DNA of 26,158 bases from Chara braunii (lineage: Eukaryota; Streptophyta; Charophyceae; Charales; Characeae), in the NCBI GenBank assembly GCA_003427395.1, contig BFEA01000367.1, positions 1,505,908 through 1,532,065 of the forward strand. Reading direction: 5' to 3'. The notes beneath the pieces are model-generated. The model was given only the letters and a program-made list of their open reading frames with translations, ran no database searches and was not told the origin of the DNA. This document shows, piece by piece, positions 1-8,388 of the stretch (the stretch's first letter is position 1; every line of letters begins with the position of its first letter). Position numbers and translations under genes: made by a program.

Positions 1-420
1 CAACACCCCCCCGAAAGGCCACATACGGAGGGCCCAAAGTCCGTATGTACAGGCCGTACGGGCGTTGGGGGCCCGAACGTACGGGAGTACGGGAGGGACG
101 GGTCGTCCCTTACAAGGTGACTACACTGCCGCAGGCGGACGTGGTGGGGACGGGAGTGGACACGGGAAAGTGGTTTTCTTTCTTCCTCCTCTTTATATTT
201 TTTAGCCTCGATATGGAGTTGCTTCTCGTTGTCTGCCAGAGGATAGGAGTAGGATAGTCAGTGATGATTGGTGTTGCCCGACCCGCAATACCAATCAACA
301 CTGGGGTGTTGATCGCCTCGCGGGTTGGTGGTGGGCAGTTTAGGTGTTAGGTTGCAAGAGGTCAATCCTTACCTTGCGCAGGGAAGTAATCAATGCCCCT
401 GACATATTCATAAGATAATG
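1..420. other. Non-coding stretch with two perfect hairpins
   Basis: No coding region can be supported here. A 9-bp perfect stem pairs ACATACGGA (21-29) with TCCGTATGT (40-48). A second 8-bp stem pairs ATCAACAC (294-301) with GTGTTGAT (306-313), enclosed by a CCCGC/GCGGG pairing. The segment around the second hairpin shares the phrase TCAACACTGGGG with the first copy of the variable-stem repeat family at 801-913, so it may be a diverged relative. A short 70-residue open frame at 45-257 has no recognisable motif and is treated as chance. Confidence 0.4.
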
Positions 421-442
421 CATAATGGATGCAGGAGTCGAC

Positions 443-650
443 GTCCAGATTTTACACATCTCATCGTGGATAGTGATACACCACATCATTGTTAGGGTTT
501 CGTGATGTCCAGATTTTACACACCTCGTCGTGGATAGTGATTCGTGTTCAGGCTCGATTGATATACACCATATACAGAACATCATTGTTAGGGTTTCCCG
601 AGTAGATTGTTTGATACAGAACACATACATCATAGTTTTGTTAGGGTTTC
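443..650. repeat. Degenerate direct repeat with GTTAGGGTTTC ends
   Basis: A unit beginning GTCCAGATTTTACACA and ending ATCATTGTTAGGGTTTC occurs at 443-500 and again, with an internal insertion, at 507-597. A third partial end sits at 612-650. TTAGGGTTTC resembles the plant telomere unit, but the motif is isolated once per unit and is not tandem, so this is an ordinary local duplication. Confidence 0.6.
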
Positions 651-800
651 ATTGGTGTGATAAATAGTGAGTGACAATTATACACGAACATATTCAAACA
701 CATACAGACAGATACAGGATGCTCGGTTGGAATACACATTCATCACAGTATAGAGACGCTGGACCCGTTTTCCAGCTTATACACATCACATCATTGTACT

Positions 801-914
801 GAGACGATGGACCCGTTTTCCGGCAGGTGCAGCTCCCCACCAATAGATGGAGCCTTCAACACTGGGGCCTACTTACGTGGGATGCTCTTATCACCTCGGT
901 AAGTAGGTTTTTGC
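801..914 (+). repeat. Variable-stem retroposon, copy 1
   Basis: The order of modules is a GGACCC..TTCC hairpin, AGGTG, a GCTCC..GGAGC hairpin (GCTCCCCACCAATAGATGGAGC-type core), the phrase TTCAACACTGGGG, and a terminal hairpin. The terminal stem is CCTACTTAC (868-876) with GTAAGTAGG (899-907), 9 bp and perfect. The loop carries the family core GATGCTCTTATCACC (881-895). A short partial duplicate of the first hairpin lies just upstream at 758-776. No clear A tail or target-site duplication was found for this copy. Confidence 0.7.
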
Positions 915-965
915 CGCTCAGAAATTAAACAAAAAGGACTAGGCTGGAGTCGCTGGACTGAATAT

Positions 966-1062
966 CCATGTGGCCTGTGAGATCAGGCCGAGATCAGGCC
1001 AACGGCCTGGTTCCACAGGCCGAATAGGCAAATGGCCCTGGCTATAGGCCAGGGTAGATAGA
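966..1062. other. GGCC-rich nested hairpins fused to the U6 fragment
   Basis: GGCCTGTG near 970 pairs with CACAGGCC near 1013-1021 and encloses CAGGCC-aac-GGCCTG. Next to it CCCTGGC pairs with GCCAGGG around 1036-1053. The block begins exactly where U6 homology ends, so on the minus strand it forms the 3' part of a U6 chimera. Confidence 0.5.
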
Positions 1063-1066
1063 GGCC

Positions 1067-1098
<32 letters not shown>

Positions 1099-1115
1099 AC
1101 GGATGTCCCGAAGGG
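1063..1115 (-). ncRNA. U6 snRNA 5'-part pseudogene fragment
   Basis: Read on the minus strand, the segment starts CCCTTCGGGACATCCG and continues through AAAATTGGAACGATACAG to GATTAGCATGGCC. This matches the universally conserved U6 spliceosomal RNA 5' hairpin and central region, including the ACAGAGA box that pairs with the 5' splice site. Compared with plant U6 it has lost one G in the 5' hairpin and carries one substitution. Homology stops abruptly at GCATGGCC and is followed by unrelated GGCC-rich hairpins, so the internal stem-loop and 3' end are missing. It is a truncated or chimeric retrocopy, not a functional gene. An A-rich tract of the neighbouring retroposon lies immediately upstream in this orientation. 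Confidence 0.85.
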
Positions 1116-1131
1116 CTCAGGTCCCATGTTC

Positions 1132-1317
1132 TTTTTTTCCCTTCCTTCTTTTTTTCCCTTTCTTCTTTTTTTCCCTTTCTTCTTTTTTCCAAGACAAGGC
1201 CAGGGTGGGCCTAATAGGCGGGGTGACATGAGCAGCCTCCCCTAGTAAGCCTATTGCTGGCCGCTCCATCTATTGGTGGGGAGCATCACCTGCTGGAAAA
1301 TGGGTCCAGCATCCCTT
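1132..1317 (-). repeat. Variable-stem retroposon, copy 2 (A-tailed)
   Basis: On the minus strand this reads GGGATGCTGGACCC, then a complementary TTTCCAGC, then AGGTGATGCTCCCCACC and the GGAGC closing arm. The terminal hairpin pairs AATAGGC (1213-1219) with GCCTATT (1249-1255), extended by GGGG (1220-1223) with CCCC (1239-1242). The loop holds a diverged core, TGCTCATGTCA. The copy ends in an A-rich tail of repeated GAAGAAAGGGAAAAAAA units (plus-strand T-rich tract 1132-1189), supporting retroposition in minus orientation. Confidence 0.7.
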
Positions 1318-1430
1318 GTAGGTCCGTGATTACTGGAAAGATAACAAACATGGCCCCGGACTGTCAAGTGAAAGGACCACAGCCCTGGGAACAAACGATT
1401 GGTATTCTCGGTGTTGCAATGCTGTAACAA

Positions 1431-1546
1431 TGGGATGCTGGACCCGGTTTCCAGCAGGTGCCGCTCCCCACCGATAGATGGAGCAGCCCGGCAGATAAGC
1501 CCTCAATTCTGCTGGTTCTCTGACCACCGCCTGGATAGAGGGCTTA
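1431..1546 (+). repeat. Variable-stem retroposon, copy 3
   Basis: It starts with GGGATGCTGGACCCGG, a hairpin closed by TTTCCAGC, and then AGGTGCCGCTCCCCACC with its GGAGC arm. The terminal hairpin uses yet another stem, TAAGCCCTC (1496-1504) with GAGGGCTTA (1538-1546), 9 bp and perfect. The loop contains GGTTCTCTGACCACC, which matches the family core GATGCTCTTATCACC at 11 of 15 positions. A short T run and an A-rich stretch follow at about 1558-1580. Confidence 0.65.
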
Positions 1547-1549
1547 CAC

Positions 1550-2100
1550 AAGGGCTCTTTTTTGCAAAAACAAACAAACATAGCTCGGGTCAATTGGAGG
1601 TCCAAATCACTAGTGGGTGTGCCTTCACAGGTGCTGCTGTGTCTGTTTGATTTGGCCTGATGTCGCTGTGGCTGACAGATGGACGTGAGGGAACCAATCC
1701 AGACCTGAACGAGGCCAGTCAGAATGCTGTCTCGGTTGCCGTGTTGCTGATGAGAATGTTGCTGGCCATGGGCTACTATTTGAGCACACCAGTGGCCCTT
1801 GTTGCGGTGGGGCTAGTTGCACGTGGCACTGTGGTGGTGATTCTGGGAATGGCTCTGCTTTTTTTTTTTGGGGGGGGGGGGGGAGCATCTGACAAGAGGT
1901 CCCACTACCAGGTTGGTAAGCCAGCAATTGAATGACAAGATCAATATTCCCAGTCCAAACAATATGGCACTCTCTTCTTTCCACCTCTGAAAGTAAAAAG
2001 GAAAAGGTTTTGCTTTATCCTGTGTTGGTTCTGCTTTGTTTATATTTCATAAGAGTACCAAGATTGATTGATCCAGGGCTTTTTCTTTTTCTGATTGATC
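1550..2100. other. Non-coding stretch with a T11-G14 homopolymer junction
   Basis: Several short open frames overlap here on both strands, none with a recognisable domain. The one notable feature is eleven T followed directly by fourteen G at 1859-1883, which may be partly an assembly or sequencing artefact. I see no other structure. Confidence 0.4.
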
Positions 2101-2133
2101 CACAATTATGATGGTTCCCAGAATCATTAAGCC

Positions 2134-2364
2134 ACCAGCACGTTTCGCAGCCATTTTCTCAGAGTTGCGGCGTGCATGCTGTTCCGTTTCTCGGGACGTA
2201 CTGGGGCGCTGTTTCGCTGGACATCCATCCAGGCAAAATGGGTGTCGCATGCGATCCATTTTACCTGGATGGATGTGCTGTGAAACAGCGCCACGGTACT
2301 TCCCAAGAGACACGGCAGCATGCACGCAGTGACTCTGAAAGAATGGCTGGGAAATGTACTGGCG
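2134..2364. repeat. Near-perfect ~230-bp palindrome (foldback element)
   Basis: The two halves are reverse complements about a centre at 2249/2250 inside TCGCATGCGA. Matching blocks include ACATCCATCCAGG (2221-2233) with CCTGGATGGATGT (2264-2276), GGCGCTGTTTC with GAAACAGCGCC, GTGCATGCTG with CAGCATGCAC, and the outer CAGCCATTTTC with GAATGGCTG. There are scattered mismatches and almost no loop. This fits a foldback transposon or MITE, or an inverted duplication able to give a long hairpin RNA. No open frame spans it convincingly. Confidence 0.8.
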
Positions 2365-2386
2365 ATTTAAGATAGTGAAATAATCA

Positions 2387-2509
2387 AGCAGGTGATGCTC
2401 CCCACCAATAGATGGAGCCTCTCCCCAGGTGCTAGTGGTGGCTGCTCTTATCAGCACCACTAACACAGGCAGGAGTGTTGTTGAAAAAAAAAAAAAAAAA
2501 AAAAAAAAA
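2387..2509 (+). repeat. Variable-stem retroposon, copy 4 (poly-A tail)
   Basis: This copy begins at GCAGGTGATGCTCCCCACC and lacks the upstream GGGATGCTGG module. The terminal stem is TAGTGGTG (2433-2440) with CACCACTA (2455-2462), extended by GTG/CAC outside one mismatch. The loop has GCTGCTCTTATCAG. An uninterrupted poly(A) follows at about 2484-2509. No convincing target-site duplication was found. Confidence 0.72.
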
Positions 2510-2553
2510 GCCTTATCAACAGCAGAGGATCATTAAATAACCCAGGTCTTTCC

Positions 2554-2709
2554 TTGGAAGGGTTTAGGGGATCCTTGTTTTTCTTTTTCTTTTTTCGAAA
2601 ACATCTTGGAGTGGAGGGGATCCACATCCCAGGGAGTAATGAGAGACATGCTGAGGCATCATGCTCAGCAGAGCCAGGATCAGGAAATCCTCGATTCTGG
2701 GTTCCCCAG
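2554..2709. other. Flanking sequence of retroposon copies 4 and 5
   Basis: A 225-residue open frame (2554-3231, plus) crosses this block, copy 5 with its A tail, and the Penelope pLTR. It is therefore a chance frame through three unrelated repeats. A small GCTGAG/CTCAGC hairpin lies at about 2650-2665. Nothing else is recognisable. Confidence 0.4.
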
Positions 2710-2721
2710 AGATCTCCCATC

Positions 2722-2860
2722 CAGCAGGTGATGCTTCCCACCAATAGACTGGAGCCATCTATAAACTGGGGCTTGCTATTGGAGAATGCTCGTATCACCT
2801 ACAATAGCAGGTTCCCACAGATGTTTCGGTTTCAAGAAAAAAAAAAAGAAAAAAAAAAAA
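2722..2860 (+). repeat. Variable-stem retroposon, copy 5, with target-site duplication
   Basis: The 139-bp insert starts CAGCAGGTGATGC and ends in an A-rich tail at 2835-2860. It is flanked by identical AGATCTCCCATC at 2710-2721 and 2861-2872, a 12-bp target-site duplication typical of LINE-mobilised retroposons. The terminal hairpin pairs TGCTATTG (2774-2781) with CAATAGCA (2802-2809), with AATGCTCGTATCACC in the loop. This copy fixes the element's orientation and boundaries and shows that the family moves through RNA. Confidence 0.85.
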
Positions 2861-2885
2861 AGATCTCCCATCTTCAAAGATGTGG

Positions 2886-3573
2886 CCCTCGGAATAGGGG
2901 GCTTTGGTCTGTGGGGAAGGTCACGATTTTGTCTAGTAGGTGTGGGATAAACCCTCGTCTAGGGGGTCTTAATTCGGTGGGAACGCTTGTTGTTTTGACT
3001 CTCCGTAGGGTAAACGAAGGGTACACGAGCTGCTGGTTGTTTGGAGAAGGCTCAAGGGTTTCGTTCCATGGTCTAGAGATTGGGGTTGGTTGGAAGAGGT
3101 GCGTATTTGGGCCCATAGGTACATTGGGTTTTTCCCAGTTTTGCCATTTTTTCCATCTTTATAGGTATATTGGGTCGTACCCTTATAATGTACGGAGCCA
3201 GGTTTTTGGTCTGGATTATTCATTTTGTTGACGCGGCTACGAGAAGAATACCGGTTTCGAAGTTTTAGGCTGACGCTTACTTCTAGTAGGAGGATCAGTA
3301 CTTTTCCATTTAGTATATATGTCCTAGCAGTCAGGTGTTCGTCAGACCGATTTGTCAAGACCTCTGATGAGCCTAGTAGCGGCTAGGCGAAACCGGTCGG
3401 GTCGTTCCGCTCTGTGCTTCATGTTCATCATGATTTTCAATCAAGTCGCGTTCGGGGACACCTGTCTTGTTTGGTCGTGTACTGTCTGGATTTTGTCGAG
3501 TCTTGTCCTTGTTCGGTCGTGTACTGTCTGCATTTGTCGAGTCTTGTCACTCTTGTTGTTCATGCCAATTGCC
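2886..3573 (+). repeat. Upstream pseudo-LTR of outer PLE
   Basis: This is a near-identical direct repeat of 15601-16299, starting CCCTCGGAA and ending GCCTGTTCAAC. It differs from its partner by scattered substitutions and small indels. The ends lack the TG..CA of true LTRs. Inside are a hammerhead ribozyme (3359-3403) and a ~42-bp internal duplication built on CGTGTACTGTCTG and GTCGAGTCTTGTC (about 3474-3550). Open frames inside on either strand are not conserved coding regions. Confidence 0.88.
3359..3403 (+). ncRNA. Hammerhead ribozyme, type I, minimal (intact core)
   Basis: The core CTGATGA is at 3364-3370 and GAAA at 3389-3392. Helix II is a perfect 6-bp hairpin, GCCTAG (3371-3376) with CTAGGC (3383-3388). 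Helix III is the palindrome ACCGGT (3392-3397), too tight to close on itself but able to form a dimer. The cleavage triplet is GTC (3396-3398). Helix I pairs GACCT (3359-3363) with GGGTC (3399-3403), one G-U included. Every invariant core base is present. Hammerheads in PLE pLTRs are an established feature of this retroelement class. Confidence 0.8.
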
Positions 3574-3625
3574 TGTTCAACTTTGCTTCGCGGAGGAACC
3601 GACGTAGAGGTAATACTACAGTTGT

Positions 3626-5126
3626 GTGACTTCGTTATCAGTCATGGCGTCAAATGGGTTTCACGTCAATAGTAATCTTCCTCGTAATCCTGGTGGTCTT
3701 GTCCCTTCTGCCCGAGAGTGTTCTAATTGTGGGCAGCTTGGTCATATTTCACGCTATTGTCCTCACCCTCGTGCCAATTGTCAACCTCCCAGTAACGCTA
3801 TAGTACCTGTACAACCTATCGCTACGTATCCTCCTCTACTTCTCAGGTCGGCACGTCTGCCCCGTACTATTCCGGTCAGTATAATGGCGGAGGTAGTGGG
3901 CTGGGCCGACGGGTAAGCTCTTTGGAAGAGATTGTTACTCGGATTAACATCAAGCACCAGGAACATGAAGCCAAGGAACGTGCTGCGCGCGAAGAAGAAG
4001 AACGTAAGAAGAAGGATAAGGAAGAAAATGATCGAAGGGAACAGGAACGGAAGAATCGAGAGGAATTCCAGCTGTCGATATGTCAAGAACTGGCGACCAA
4101 ACTGGACGTTGTTGGTGAGGCGGTGGACGGCAAGAAGGCCGCGGACCAGGATGAGATGGCGAAATTGCGTGCACAGTTCGAACTTCTTTGCCGACAGAAG
4201 GATCCTGTAGTTTAGAAGAAGAAGGCTACCGGTTGTGACGAGCTCCGGCTCCTGCGTCTGAGAGTGGACGAACTCCAGAAGTCGCGGGATGGAGCCAGTA
4301 CCTCTGCGACCGTTACCAAACCGCTGATGCTGATGAGATTACCCGGCTTCGACGTGAGCAGGAGGCTGTAAAAATCGCTACGGAGAAGAGACTTGCCACT
4401 CTTGAAGAGGTCATTGTCGCACTGCAGAAACAGTGTGTGGCAGCAGAAGCTAACGCTGAGGTATGGAGGCATGAAGCGCTTCGCCCCGGGAATAAACGAG
4501 GGCCGATTGCGATTGGTTCTACGCCTTGCACTGATGCTCGCGTCCGGCGTCGGGTGACTCCTGTGGCTTCTCCGCGTGTCACGGGGAAGTTTGATCAACA
4601 CTTGAAGACTGTGGTGGATCGTAATCGGCAGGAGGTCGAATTGTTGAAAGAAATGAGACTTCGTGAGCGACGTGAGGTGAATGCTCGTAAGGAATCCGAG
4701 AAGGAAGTTGAGAGACTTAAAGACGAGATGGCTAAACTCCAAACCAGTCAGAAGAAAGGAGGCACTAACCTGAGGAAGCGGATGGATGCTGTTGTTGGAG
4801 CATCTGCCTTCAAGGGCAAACTTTAAGGAGTTGCTGCTGCGTCTCCTATAGGTTTGACCTGCCACCGCGAGGTGGTCTTGAAAGCTGCACGGCGGGATCT
4901 TCGCGCCTTGGAGAAGGATGCTGTGACCAAAATTTGTGAAGATGAGGGTGTACCATATACCACCCTGGAAGCAACGAAGGAGGCTATTGTGCAAGCACGG
5001 GCGGATAAAGCTGCTGCCGACGACGAAGTCAGTAAGGACGTAGTTAAGCCGGATTCCGTGGTCGAGGTTACCGAGGATGACGACGATTCCGAAAAGAGCG
5101 GGGGGAGTGGCTCCGCTGATTCTTAG
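3626..5126 (+). pseudogene. PLE ORF1: CCHC zinc knuckle, coiled coil, SAP-like tail (broken)
   Basis: The frame opens at ATG 3626 or, more likely, 3644 (MASNGFHV). A CX2CX4HX4C zinc knuckle, CSNCGQLGHISRYC, lies at residues 26-39 from 3644, giving a nucleic-acid-binding role typical of retroelement ORF1/Gag-like proteins. A long charged coiled coil follows (3922-4200, rich in E, K and R, and again 4330-4810). The C-terminal part (4854-5126) has LEKDAVTKICEDEGVPY, a SAP-like helix pair also seen in the inner element's ORF1, and ends in an acidic DDDD/SGGSGS tail. The frame is broken by stops at 3914-3916, 4213-4215 and 4824-4826 and by two frameshifts, near 3916 and near 4325. The 306-residue minus-strand frame over 4212-5132 is its shadow. 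Confidence 0.75.
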
Positions 5127-6519
5127 GATCACTCCCCGGCGCAGCTCTCTTGTGGGGTTTGGTACTTTTCTGCTTATGTTTACGACTGAAGGATGCTGTG
5201 TGGTTGAGAAGCAAGGAAGTTAATAGCCTTATGAGTTATGCCGTCTGTTGTCTTATTTTTCTCAGTCTGATTCCTTGGTGTAGCAAGATTTCCGAATTTT
5301 GTGTTGACTCGTTTTGCCGAAGACGAGGGAACGATGCATGGAAGGGTCCGTTGGTGTATGCACTGGTGTCGCCATGGTACCGGCACGTCTACGCTGGTAG
5401 TACTAATCGAGATTTACATTGTCGCTGGAGGGAGCATGTTTATGGAGGTTGCAATACGAATGCGATTGAGAAAGGGGAAGCGTAATGAGAGGCTGTACCA
5501 ATGGTTGCGTAGATGTGGGGTGTCCAATTGTGTTATTATTCCGTTTTGTGTTTGTGAACCAGAGGACCTCGCCATTACTGAGACATACTTTATTAGGTTG
5601 CTTTGTCCGGCCTTGAACACTAGGGACAAACCACGTCGCGCACGTAGATCGAGACCAGGACTGAGAGAACGATTGCGACGTAAAAAGCAACAGAGTGTGG
5701 GGGATGTTGGTAGCAAATGCTCTCGCCAACGTACTGTCGTGGGGCTTGGTTCGGTTTGTTTTTTTCCTTTGGAGAATGGGAAGCCGTCGGTTAGTCTGAT
5801 CCGTGTGTTGAAGAGTTGTGTTGAGGCTTGTGTTTACTCTGTTTGCATTCGGTGTACTGGGGGACTTAAACTGGTTGATAACTGGAAAGTGTTGAAACGC
5901 TTGTTTGGAGGAAGTGTTGTCAGTTGTGAATACGGTACCAGAGAGTTATGTCATTCCCGAGAGTGGCTGAAGGGGGGTTTGGTGTTGACCTTCGACTCTA
6001 TTAAGCAGTTCTTGAGTCGCTCGCTTGCATTGAAGATCCCGCTAGCCAAGTTTTTGAGTAACGCCAGGAGCAAGGTCGATTTGAAGCTCTGGGAGTTTGA
6101 TCACCTGATTGCTGCATACACCACCGTCAGAACTTTTAGCGAAAAACGAACACGGTTTCGCTTGCGTTGCATTCTCTCTCAACATCTCTCGTCCCATTTC
6201 GGTATCCAGGTAAGGAAACGTTTGGTTATTCGTCTCACGTATGATAGCTTAGTTTGCAAATCCAAGGTCCGACAATTGTGTGCAGGTACCGTGAACTCTT
6301 TGGACTTGCCGGTGTCTTGGAGATGTATGCTGGTACGGCGGATGCGGGTGGTTTGGTGCAGGAACAAGAGTGTGGGTGACATCATTCACAACTTTCGTAG
6401 AGTATCACAGGAGAAGGATGCGGGTTGCAAGTGTGAAGCAACTTCTTTCTCTTCTTTTCCACGTACGGATGGGCACGTGTGTTTTCGCATTAGTGATTTA
6501 GGTAACTTCTTCCCTTCAC

Positions 6520-7075
6520 TGTGTAACCGTTTGAACGCCGTGAACGCGCGCGTTCGCGTTCAAATGTGCGTTTGAACGCGGATTGCTCGTTCGCGTTCAA
6601 AATTGAACGGCGTTCAATTATTTTTTTATTTTTTTATAAAAAAATCATTTTAATGCCAAAAAATAACTTGTTTTTTCTGATTTTGTTTTTATGAGTTCTG
6701 TATGATGTGAGGTACATGCCTCTCAATTTTGGAGTCATTTTACTAAGGCAAAAAAAAAATGACAAATCGGCAAAGATGGCGGTGTCAAATCGTGTTCGCT
6801 CACTAATTTCAATTCTTTTTTTACTTTTTTTATTTTCTGTTTTCTATTTTTTTTCCAATTTGGTAACGAATTTAGATGTAATGCTCAGGCAAATGTTGTA
6901 TTATTTTATGGTTCTTCATAACATATTTAGTTTTCGGAATTTTTTTAGGGTTTTTTTTTTTTTTTTTTTTTTCCCCGCGCGGAATTGAACTCCGCGTTCG
7001 GTCTCGTTCATTGAACGCGCGTGCATTCCGTTCAATTTCTGAATGGAAAACCCGCGTTCAATGAACGCGCGGCTT
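6520..7075. mobile_element. AT-rich non-autonomous insertion with GAACGCG inverted ends
   Basis: Comparison with the inner PLE shows that ORF2 homology stops after the DGHVCFRISDLG block near 6520 and resumes after about 7075. The intervening ~550 bp is AT-rich (T runs at 6949-6972). Both ends are built of GAACGCG/CGCGTTC motifs in inverted orientation: left about 6531-6620, right about 6977-7071. Subterminal short repeats and an AT-rich core without coding capacity fit a MITE-like DNA element. Possible degenerate flanking repeats CTTCACTG and CTTCATGG are too imperfect to count as a target-site duplication. Superfamily unknown. Confidence 0.6.
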
Positions 7076-8371
7076 CATGGTTGCACAATTCTCGGAATGT
7101 TGTTAAACCCTGCGCTTTATCTGACCGATAAGTTACACTCTCAACTGGTACTCTCCTTCTCTTCTCATCCTTCCCTTCCTACTGTCGGTCCGAATGCTTT
7201 TTCTAATTGCGATGTCCAAGGCTGCTTGGTTAACAATTTCGGGTCAGTTTTGAGCATTGGGGAAGATGATATAGTTCCTTTCCGACGGTTATTGGAGGGA
7301 TTGGTATGCTGTCCTGTCGACCATAACCCTGGTGATACACTGGTCTGCTGCCCCGTCACCTACCATCGTGGAATGCAGAAGCTATTTTTGGATATTTCGT
7401 CCTTCGAGGTTTGTGATCTGAGTCAGGAACAAGTCGTAGCTAATACGGAACGTGAGTATCATGCGGATGATTTGACGAAGGTGGATCGGTGGAACAAGCA
7501 CGGGACTTTTGGGCAAGCGTACTGTATTCCAAAACATAAGGACGTCACCAGATGGAGACCGATCTGTCCTTCAAACTCGGAGCCCGCGGTAAGTGGAAGC
7601 TGAGCTGTTTCCAAAGCTGTTAACATTCTGCTATGGAGCTTGCCGACGCACATCAACTTGAATTTGAAGAGTGCGGATTTACTGGTAAATAGGATTAAGG
7701 ATATTAATTCTGGACTCTCCGATAACTATTTTCTGTGAGGAGATTTGATATTAAAGAAATGTTATCTCATCTCCCTCACGACTCTATTCTTGCTGCCGCA
7801 AGATGGGTGGTTGTTTTTTGGATAAGCAAGGGTGCTAAGGGGATCGGTGTGAGAAATCAGGGAAAGGGGGAGAAGATTCTTTTCAGGAAAGTAGAGATGG
7901 GATGGAGATTAGTCTCGTTTGATGCATTGCTGAAATTTATTTCTTTTGAGCTACGACATACGTACGTGAGGGCAGCAGGACAATTGATCAAGCAGAACGT
8001 CGGTATCCCCATGGGGAAGTCGTCAAGCCCTGCCCTAGCTTGTCTTCTCTGTTCTTTTAACGAGTTCTCCTTTCTTTCAAGCTTGAGGATGCAGATTGGT
8101 GGATGATGCTTCAATGTTTGTAGTATGTAAGAAGAATGACGGGTGTTCCTTGAGGAGAGGTTACGACCCGATCGATTCCTTTAGCCGTTGCTATCACAAT
8201 TTGACTTTGGAGCATACAAACTCGGATAATTGTCGGGATTACTTGGGATGTGTGTTGAAGGTGTTGGATGGGTCCACTGGAGTGCTCTGCCTGCCGATGA
8301 CAAAAAATCAGAGAGAGGAAACCAATGCGAAGCCCAAATTCCAGTGTATTCAGGACTTTGTATCGTATACA

Positions 8372-8385
8372 AGTAAACAACAAAA
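8372..8385. repeat. Left target-site duplication of the nested PLE
   Basis: AGTAAACAACAAAA is identical to 15285-15298. It lies inside codons of the outer RT (SYTSKQQ), so the outer reading frame continues across the two copies once the inner element is discounted. Confidence 0.92.
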
Positions 8386-8388
8386 TAT

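Larger units (their letters stand above)
5290..8385 (+). pseudogene. PLE ORF2, part 1: GIY-YIG endonuclease and reverse transcriptase (broken)
   Basis: This is the polyprotein for retrotransposition. The GIY-YIG nuclease is N-terminal: VYALVSPW (from about 5354), VYAGST (near 5390), then an Arg and an EH pair in RWREHV. A frameshift near 5480 leads into LYQWLRRCGVSNC and ALNTR. A linker runs to 6520, with CKCEA and DGHVCFRISDLG as the C-x-C/GHv block that precedes RT. After the AT-rich insertion the RT resumes: CIPKHKDVTRWRPICP (about 7525-7570), motif A RFDIKEMLSHLPH (7738 on), motif B VGIPMGKSSSPALAC (7999-8045) and motif C RLVDDASMF (about 8092). Lesions are a stop at 7601-7603, frameshifts near 7735 and 8090, and two insertions. 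The end at 8385 is the nested insertion site; the protein resumes at 15299. Confidence 0.85.

Noticed and set aside
443-650. Interstitial telomere repeats (TTTAGGG)
   Set aside because: Only isolated GTTAGGGTTTC motifs occur, once per local repeat unit, never in tandem.
1859-1883. T11-G14 run as a functional G-quadruplex site
   Set aside because: A single uninterrupted homopolymer with no conserved context. It may be partly a sequencing artefact.
2554-3231. 225-residue plus-strand open frame
   Set aside because: It spans a retroposon, its A tail and the PLE pLTR, three unrelated repeats, so it cannot be an evolved gene.
4212-5132. 306-residue minus-strand open frame
   Set aside because: It lies antisense to the coiled-coil ORF1, whose homologue in the inner element confirms the plus-strand frame. 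No domain is seen in the minus frame.
7525-8385. Bacterial retron or group II intron RT
   Set aside because: The KHKD..RWRPI block, EL..GYP thumb, GIY-YIG partner, pLTRs and hammerheads fit Penelope-like elements. No intron domain V or retron RNA is seen.
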